Assembly (NCBI GenBank): GCA_036677425.1
Contig: JARFVT010000013.1
Location: 2,073,122-2,137,121, forward strand
Length of the DNA stretch: 64,000 nucleotides
Source: JARFVT01 sp036677425
GTDB lineage: Bacteria > Pseudomonadota > Alphaproteobacteria > UBA8366 > Aestuariispiraceae
Direction: 5' to 3'
The position numbers and the translations under genes were made by a program. Under the pieces are notes generated by a model that saw only the letters and a program-made list of their open reading frames with translations, was not told the DNA's origin and did no database searches. Shown in pieces: positions 57,795-64,000 of this stretch. The stretch's first letter is position 1. Each line of letters begins with the position of its first letter.

Positions 57795-58955
57795 ATGAGC
57801 GATATTAAATCTGTTTTGCCGCTTGCGGGTGCTAATTGCATCAATATAATTGCCTTGGGCATTAACATACCATTATTATCATTTTATGTGGTAACATTGG
57901 GCGGCGGCGAATTTGAAGCAATCGTTATATTTGCAATTTTTTCAGCGGCATCATTTTTAACCGCGCCATTTTGGGGCCGGTTATCCGATAATATTGGGCG
58001 CAAGCCAGCAATCATAATCGCATTATCAATCACCATAATTTCATATATTTGGTTGGGGCTAGCCGACAGCATAACAGAAATTTTCATGAGCCGTATTCTA
58101 GCTGGCGTATCATCTGGTTGGATGTCAATTCCATTGGCCTATGTTGGCGATGTAACATCAAAGGAAAATCGCGCCAAGGGCATGGGCTTAATTGGTGCCG
58201 GTTTCGGCATTGGCTTTACCATTGGGCCATTTTTACAGGCAATATTGGTCGGTTCAAAAGACAACCCAAATTTCACATTGCCGATAATGACAGCGGTTGG
58301 TTTCGTTACTCTCGGCCTATTGATAATCATGTTTTTTGTCAAAGAACCAAAGAAACATCATGCCAATGACCGTAAAATAAGCCGTGGCATATTTAAAGAT
58401 AAAAATGTTACCTCGCTTTTGGCAATTTATTTCTGTGTATTTTTGGTCTGGACGGGGTTTGAAGGGGTATTTGCCCTATGGTGTTTACGTGAATTTAATT
58501 TAGGCCCCGCCGATGTTGGCATGTTTTTGGGTTTTGGCGGCATAATAACCGCATTGGTTCAAGGTGGCTTGATCGGGCGATTAGTCAAATATTATGGCGA
58601 GGCTAAAATCGTCATAATCGGCGTGATAATATTGGCGGTTGCATTGATGGTCTTGCAACAGGCCGATGAAATTTGGATGATCTATGCCGCTATGGGCATG
58701 TTTGGCGTTGCTATGGGATTACATACCCCCGCCATGCAAAGCCTGTTTAGCAGGATAGCCCCCGAAGGCAGACAAGGCGAGGTCATGGGCGCGGCACAAT
58801 CTGCAAACAGCCTTGCACGGGTCATAGGCCCCGCATGGGCGGGCGCAGTTTTCGTGGGTTACAGCCATGATATGCCATATTTAATGGGGGCAATATTCTT
58901 AATGCCCATCTTGGTGGCAATATATATGGTTACCAACAGATTACGGGCGGTCTAA
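57795..58955 (+). CDS. MFS transporter, TetA-like
   Basis: A 386-residue transporter with about 12 hydrophobic helices and the MFS signature after helix 2 (GRLSDNIGRKPAII). Similar to the DHA1/TetA multidrug and tetracycline efflux group, but substrate cannot be read from the sequence. Its stop codon overlaps that of the restriction-modification gene on the other strand. Confidence 0.87.
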   Translation: MSDIKSVLPLAGANCINIIALGINIPLLSFYVVTLGGGEFEAIVIFAIFSAASFLTAPFWGRLSDNIGRKPAIIIALSITIISYIWLGLADSITEIFMSRILAGVSSGWMSIPLAYVGDVTSKENRAKGMGLIGAGFGIGFTIGPFLQAILVGSKDNPNFTLPIMTAVGFVTLGLLIIMFFVKEPKKHHANDRKISRGIFKDKNVTSLLAIYFCVFLVWTGFEGVFALWCLREFNLGPADVGMFLGFGGIITALVQGGLIGRLVKYYGEAKIVIIGVIILAVALMVLQQADEIWMIYAAMGMFGVAMGLHTPAMQSLFSRIAPEGRQGEVMGAAQSANSLARVIGPAWAGAVFVGYSHDMPYLMGAIFLMPILVAIYMVTNRLRAV

Positions 58956-61900
58956 GGGTAAAAATAAATTTTATCTATTTCTTTCATCAGGCTATCCGTT
59001 TCAACCAGGGCAATTATTATCCGTTGATAATGCATAATATCATCGACTGACAGAATATATTTTTTCCGATCTTTTAACCATTTTTGGGCCGGTTGATAGC
59101 CACCGATATAAAATTCCCACGCCACCATTGGCACATTGCCAAAATACTGCGTTTCATTAATAAAAACTTTGCCATCATCATATTGCGGTTTTACAACCTC
59201 GTTATTACCAGCCTCTGGATAGGTTGTGATTAAATCATCTAACAATCCACTTTCCATCAAATGCAATTTGCGTAACGCTACGCCTTTTTTAACCAAACTA
59301 TCGAATATATCAGGATTTGACGGGTAAGGAATGCGGGGAAAGCCAGATTTTAAAAATTCCGCATAACGCGCCCGATAGGTAGGCGAATGCAATATCGCAT
59401 AAATATAATCAAATAATTTTTCAGGCGAAATATCGGGGATGGCTTTTTTAATTGATGCGTAGATTTTTGGATCTAGATTTGGAGTTTTTGTCACCTGCCC
59501 CATATCTTCTTGATAGAGGTAAAGGGGGAAAACTAATCCTCCACCACGATAAAAAATATTAAAGTCAATTATATCATCTGTTATAAATGCAACATTCCAT
59601 GGCATAGAGCCAACAACTTGCCCCTGCCTGCCAATGACAAGTGCCAAATTATCACCCGCGACCATATGTTTCATAACCTTACCACGCGGCATACAGTGAA
59701 AACCTTTGGATTTACCCGTGTAATATGTCCATCTAATGTCAAATGGGCGATAAGATATTGGTTGGATAATTTCAGGATTTAACTTAGACTGAATAAATTC
59801 TTATTGTGCCAAATGAACCTTCCAATCGCGAGAATCTTTTCTAAGGTTAAAAACATCCCTCGCTTCTTCTATCGGTAATGATACAAATTCATTGATTGTT
59901 TGTTCTAAATCTTCTTTTTTCTCATGTCTAGTTAAATGATCTCTGGCAGTTTCATTTCCGACCGAGTTAGTGGTATATAAATCATTTAATGCAAAATATT
60001 TTTCATATTCAGGCAGTAATTTATAATCTTTAGGCACAAAGAAAAACTGTGGTTTTTGTGGCTTTAATAATGCCCAATTAAAACTAGCAATATTTTCTTT
60101 TTCAAGAGCATCATATTTATCTTGCCGTTTACCCCATAAATCAATGTGGTAAATATTTGCAAGTTTATTTTTACTAGATTTACCCTTCTTGACTGCGATG
60201 ATTATCGCGACACCTTGTTGAATATCAAAAATATTTTTATCGTCGCTACCATCAGGTGATTTTTCTTTCTTTTTTGAATTCCCATGCAGATCAATAATAT
60301 AAATTTCATCAAATGTATTTAATAAATGCCACCGCATCCCACGGAATGTGGGGTTATCCAGATAAGAATGATTAGTTATATAGCCAAGGATACCTTCATT
60401 GTTTTTTTCTATAAAATATTCACCCATACGAATAAATTTTACATAATCATCATTAATCCATTTTGAATTTTTTTCTTGGAGTTTACCGCCACTAGGCTCT
60501 TTTTTATAAGCGTCCATTAAATTCATAATCCAATCGCCCTTATTGCTGCTTTCTCCGCTATAAGGCGGATTACCAAAGGCAACCATGATTGGCATATTCT
60601 TTTTAATCCAGCTTGCTTCATTGGCCTCTTTAGAAAGCCAGCTTGCAAAAAGGGTATCAATTTCAGGGTGATTTTCTTCAATGCTATTGGTCAAATATAC
60701 GCTTAAACGCGGTGGCTTTTTAACATTAGAAGGAATATATCCAGTTTCTTGTAATAATAAATCAATCTTCATATGACACATGGCATATCTTGCCATCAAC
60801 AGCTCAAACCCATGCAAGCGCGGCAACAGATCACTTTCGACATAGCTACTCCAAATGCCCTCTTGACCCTTATAGCGTTTATAAATTTGTTTGACTGCTT
60901 CGGCTAAAAAAGTTCCAGTACCAGTCGCAACATCTAATAATTGCACTTTATGTATTTGTCTTTTATCGCGTGCAAGGCCCGTTTTTGTCCGTTTATCAAA
61001 TTTCATTACGTCAATATCTATTTCAATTTTGGACTTGTCGGCAATGCCGTCTTTTAGGCCAAAATGGCTTTTAAGCACATCATCAATGGCGCGAATAATA
61101 AAGTTAACTACAGGTTCAGGCGTATACCAAACGCCACGGCTTTTACGTAAAGACTTGTCATATTCCGCCAGAAAAGTTTCATAAAAATGCAACATCGGGT
61201 CTTTTTTACCTGTTGCAGTTCCAAAATCTTTTAAAATTGCGTCAAGATCAGAAAATAAAAAGACCTCACATAACGCATCGACAATCCAGACCACCCGATC
61301 GTCCAATTCTGCTCCTGCCACATAACTAAAAAGCTGTCGCAAGAAAGGATTGCTTTTAGGGATAAGTAGCAAAGCCTCGATACGGGAAAAATCATTTTTG
61401 GTTTTATCATGCAATCGCGCTGTGAATAGCCCATATGCAATGGTTTGCGCATAAACATCGGCAAATTGCTCTTCCGTCATATCATGCATTAAAACTTTCT
61501 GAAATGCTTTAAGCTGATCTTTAAGGCTGCTATCTTCTTCACCACTTATAACATTATGGAAAACATATTTCATCAATTTAGCTTTTTGTGCCATCATTTT
61601 AGCTAATTGCTTAGCCGATTTAATGGTTTGTCCTTGGAAAGCCGAAAAATCTAAAAGAAGTGTTTTTAAGCGATCATAATTTTCTGGAATAGGTTTGATT
61701 TGATTATTTTTAATTTCCGCAATACGAACAACACCGATTTTTTTACCGCGCAAGTAAAAACGAAATTCCAAATAGTCAGTAAGAATTAAATTATCCAGCG
61801 ATGGAAGGTAGCGTTTTAATTGATCGGTTTTTTCTGTTTTTCCAAGGTCGGTATTAATGTCTTTGGCCTCAATATAACCAATATCTATTTTACGCCTTTG

Positions 61901-62068
61901 CAAAATAAAATCAGGTGCGCCGCATTTAATATGCGCTGGATCATTTACAGCTATAACATCTGGTATAATATCTTCTAGTAATATTTTTAAGGCAGGCCTA
62001 TATGCATGTTCACGCGCGATGCCTGTTGATAATTGCTTTTGAACATCTAATAAATATTTACCAATCAA
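58952..62068 (-). pseudogene. Type IIG-like restriction-modification enzyme interrupted by one in-frame TAA
   Basis: The full frame is 1039 codons. It starts at a TTG (62068) with GGAG seven bases upstream. The N-terminus has a PD-(D/E)xK nuclease pattern (PD at 52-53, EAK at 67-69). A helical spacer follows, then the N6-adenine methylase with DVATGTGTF (about 379-387) and NPPY (500-503). There is no helicase domain. Codon 756 (59801-59803) is TAA; the frame continues for 283 more codons with matching character, so the stop falls in the presumed target-recognition part. Read literally the first 755 residues keep nuclease and methylase domains but lose the C-terminus. Confidence 0.85.
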
Positions 62069-62232
62069 AGCGTTACTCCAGTAATATAAAAAAATATGCC
62101 TTTATTAGTAAATAATTTATCTTTTCAAAACAATCAAAAGTTTGAAGCACTGACCATTTAGTCGCCTTTACTTTTTAAAAAACATCTGCTTTGTTAATAT
62201 TTATAAATTCAAACTAACCATAAGGAATGAAT

Positions 62233-62760
62233 ATGAATTTCTCCAAATTATTTTTTATCGCTTTATCGTTATTGCTTAGCGCATGTTATAATATCGAGGC
62301 CCCCATCATCCAAAGCGGTGATCAAGTTAGTCAAATTGGTCAAAATTATGGCATCGATAAAAGTAACAAGAAATTCAAAGTTAAGGAAATTCAAGAATCA
62401 ACATTATTTGGAATTGCTTTTGGATCAAGCCATTTTGAGCTTTCCGAGAATGATAAGCTGGTGGCTAATATATTATTTCATCATATTAAAGATGATAAAT
62501 ATATCATGCAATTTGAGGAAATAAAAAAGCAGAAATATACAATTTATCCTGTAATAATATCGCAAAATGGTGATTTACTGGTCTATTCGCACTTTGTTAA
62601 AGATGATGGCTATAAGCAACTTCTTGCTTCCCATAATGTGAAGCTATCGGGAGGCAGTATTATTTCCAAAAATAACGATAATATAGTTAAATTCATGGAG
62701 GATGCGAGCTTATCCTATTTAGGAGAAAAAATAGGTGCTTTTATTAATATGGACCAGTAA
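62233..62760 (+). CDS. Hypothetical lipoprotein
   Basis: A secreted protein of about 175 residues with a lipobox (LLLSAC). The mature part is Lys/Asp-rich and mixed alpha/beta, with no recognised domain. The ATG at 62233 lies seven bases after an AAGGA ribosome site and is preferred to the ATG at 62227, which would touch it. It is divergent from the restriction-modification gene. No close family is recognised. Confidence 0.75.
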   Translation: MNFSKLFFIALSLLLSACYNIEAPIIQSGDQVSQIGQNYGIDKSNKKFKVKEIQESTLFGIAFGSSHFELSENDKLVANILFHHIKDDKYIMQFEEIKKQKYTIYPVIISQNGDLLVYSHFVKDDGYKQLLASHNVKLSGGSIISKNNDNIVKFMEDASLSYLGEKIGAFINMDQ

Positions 62761-62802
62761 TTTTACCCATCCGAGCCTGCGCTATTGTAACTATTAAAAA
62801 AT

Positions 62803-62837
62803 CATAGGGAGCTAAGTTTTTGACAAAGCCCCCTATG
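62803..62837. terminator. Hairpin after the lipoprotein gene
   Basis: Eleven-base arms (62803-62813, CATAGGGAGCT, and 62827-62837) with one mismatch and a 13-base loop containing several T. It is placed between the end of the lipoprotein gene and the end of the small minus-strand ORF, so it could serve both. No T tract follows. Confidence 0.5.
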
Positions 62838-62856
62838 TTATTAATCGATAAATATC

Positions 62857-62955
62857 TTATCGAGGCAAGCTTCTAAAATGCTTACGCACCGACTCAAGCC
62901 GCTTAAAACGATATCTGGTATAAGCGGATATCGGTATGATTTTTTCATAAATCAT
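62857..62955 (-). CDS. 32-residue basic small ORF with strong ribosome site
   Basis: The ATG at 62955 is preceded by GGAGAAGG at ideal spacing, the best Shine-Dalgarno in this part of the window. It encodes 32 residues, rich in Arg/Lys and Tyr (RYRFKRLESVRKHFRSLPR). A second ATG (62948) in another frame opens a 35-codon ORF but at a poorer spacing. The protein is not recognised. It could be a leader, a small DNA-binding or membrane-active peptide, or a chance ORF. Confidence 0.5.
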   Translation of the reverse strand: MIYEKIIPISAYTRYRFKRLESVRKHFRSLPR

Positions 62956-63068
62956 GACCTTCTCCTATAAAAAAGTTATCAGCGGCTTTACATTTTGTCC
63001 TAAATACATATACTTTAATTGTGGAATATGTCTTTAGTGGTATTACGTACCGCTATGATTACGCTACC

Positions 63069-63100
63069 AAACCTCTGGCCGTTGCTGCGGTTAGAGGTTT
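63069..63100 (+). terminator. Stem-loop beside the winged-helix gene
   Basis: Plus-strand RNA can form a 13-pair stem (AAACCTCT and AGAGGTTT plus an inner GGCCG/CGGTT with two G-U pairs) around a six-base loop. On the minus strand the inner part has two mismatches. It is directly after the end of the minus-strand gene at 63105. It may end that transcript, but a T tract is missing. Confidence 0.45.
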
Positions 63101-63104
63101 ATTC

Positions 63105-63638
63105 TTATAAGAATTCATCATCGAACTCTTCATCCGATGAATATTCTAAATTTTCTTTTTCTTCTTCATAATTTGGAAGGCAATAATAACCTTTTTTAGT
63201 TTGTTTTTTTAACATATTTTTTGATGCCATCCGCCATAGCATGCTCATCAATGGCGTTCTATCAAATTCAATTTCATATTTTTGATATAAATGAACCAAA
63301 ATTTCATCAACACAGGCATATCCACCCAACTCAGATATAATCTCGATTATTTTGCTATGTTTTTTATCCGATCCAGACATATGTATCTTATCTAAAATAT
63401 GTGATGGAATTTTTGATATATCACCAAGCCGCAAACCGCTTAATGTTGGCGTTTTATTTAATAATGCTGTTTGTTTTTCTTCCTGATACTCCTTCAAATC
63501 CGATAGAACTAATTTTTCATCAGCAACCAAAATTTTATGTTTCAATGAAATTTCTTCGTCTCTAGTCTCTCGAATTATTTTCCTATGATAAGCTATTTTT
63601 TTCTTAACTATGTCTATCGAAATTGATGAATTTGACAT
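63105..63638 (-). CDS. Hypothetical protein with coiled coil and winged-helix-like domain
   Basis: A protein of 177 residues from the ATG at 63638 (a TTG at 63656 would add six residues). The N-terminal 60 residues are charged and helical. Residues from about 90 to 160 look like a winged-helix/HARE-HTH-type domain: an opening helix (KIIEIISELGG), a second helix and a wing ending KKGYYCLP. The C-terminus is very acidic. It sits alone near the restriction-modification region. Role unknown; the domain call is by pattern only. Confidence 0.65.
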   Translation of the reverse strand: MSNSSISIDIVKKKIAYHRKIIRETRDEEISLKHKILVADEKLVLSDLKEYQEEKQTALLNKTPTLSGLRLGDISKIPSHILDKIHMSGSDKKHSKIIEIISELGGYACVDEILVHLYQKYEIEFDRTPLMSMLWRMASKNMLKKQTKKGYYCLPNYEEEKENLEYSSDEEFDDEFL

Positions 63639-64000
63639 ATTCCAAACTTTCTTCAATTATTAATCGTAACTAAATAAAATTCCTTGAAACTGACTTTCAA
63701 TAACCACTTATAATAGAGAAATATTATTTATTATTTTTATATAATATAATGATTCAATAACGGTGTAAACGATAAAATTTAATTTTATTCATTTAATCAC
63801 GCAAAAATCATAAATATTTTTTTTAAAATATTTATGATTTCATTTTTTAAATAAAAACATGAAAATTAATACATAATAATCAATAAATTATGCATTAATG
63901 CTTATTTGAAAAATAATACTTTTATTTCTGTGTTTTCCCCGCGTTTTTATATCAATTATTTCTATAGAAAATTAATCAGATAATATCTTGTTAGTTGAAC
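63639..64000. other. AT-rich gene-free end of the window with a large palindrome
   Basis: About 360 bases with no supportable ORF in either direction. It would hold the promoter of the winged-helix gene. The notable structure is a perfect 16-base inverted repeat with a four-T loop at 63805-63840 (AAATCATAAATATTTT and its complement). Nothing else is seen. Confidence 0.6.
63805..63840. repeat. Perfect 16-bp inverted repeat, 4-base loop
   Basis: Arms at 63805-63820 and 63825-63840, almost wholly A/T. It could be a weak terminator for a gene beyond the window or a protein-binding site. The base composition makes chance symmetry more likely than for a mixed sequence. Confidence 0.5.

Noticed and set aside
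16465..62068. Reassignment of TAA or TGA as sense codons
   Set aside because: Many intact genes in the window end at TAA or TGA at normal family lengths, and TGG is used throughout for Trp. Only a few isolated stops are affected.

Overview
The window is a gene-dense, visibly AT-rich stretch of an alphaproteobacterial chromosome. The evidence is gene content and order: a tolB-pal-cpoB-tilS-ftsH block; ffh-rpsP-rimM-trmD-rplS-leuC-leuD; pyrF-trpF-trpB-trpA-accD-folC; ileS-lspA-DUF3035-two M16 peptidases-pgi-mutL; a class I lysyl-tRNA synthetase; a DUF1013/TrcR-type regulator; DUF3572; and a phasin. The arrangement looks most like Rhodospirillales and relatives, but I cannot name a genus. A chemoreceptor, full leucine and tryptophan genes and a propionyl-CoA synthetase argue for a metabolically competent, probably motile bacterium rather than a strongly reduced symbiont. 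No rRNA, tRNA, IS element, prophage or CRISPR array was seen.

Layout. 1-6.5 kb: cell-envelope block (tolB 5'-partial, pal, cpoB), then tilS and ftsH. 6.7-9.9 kb: SPOR-tailed D,D-carboxypeptidase, phasin, TrcR-like regulator and a small unknown ORF. 9.9-16.2 kb: prpE, a free-standing second TrpB-like enzyme, an orphan periplasmic binding protein and a chemoreceptor. 16.5-20.5 kb: RlmD/RumA-type RNA methyltransferase (interrupted), an MBL-fold hydrolase and a GAF/HD-GYP protein. 20.5-24.5 kb: HIT protein, TIGR02186/TauE pair, tusA, lysK. 24.7-29.4 kb: DinG-like helicase (interrupted), DUF3572, a cupin-like protein, yaaA. 29.4-35.3 kb (minus strand): leuD, a small coupled ORF, leuC, rplS, trmD, rimM, rpsP, ffh (interrupted). 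35.5-40 kb: XRE regulator, dapF, mtaB, ftsY, ihfB, LapA-domain protein. 40-46 kb: pyrimidine/tryptophan/fatty acid/folate cluster. 46-59 kb: MaoC, ribF, ileS, lspA, lipoprotein, M16 pair, pgi, mutL, MFS transporter. 59-64 kb: a more accessory end with a type IIG-like restriction-modification gene (interrupted), a lipoprotein, a 32-codon ORF with a good ribosome binding site and a winged-helix-like protein.

The most unusual signal is not a new gene family. Four genes (rlmD-type, dinG-type, ffh and the type IIG gene) are each cut by exactly one in-frame stop codon (one TGA, three TAA), with homology continuing in the same frame on both sides and no other lesion. One of them, ffh, is normally essential, and its stop falls at the boundary of the NG and M domains. 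Ordinary TAA and TGA stops end the other genes and TGG is used for Trp, so a wholesale code change is excluded. Sequencing or assembly errors, recent nonsense mutations, or a suppressor tRNA/readthrough are the live explanations.
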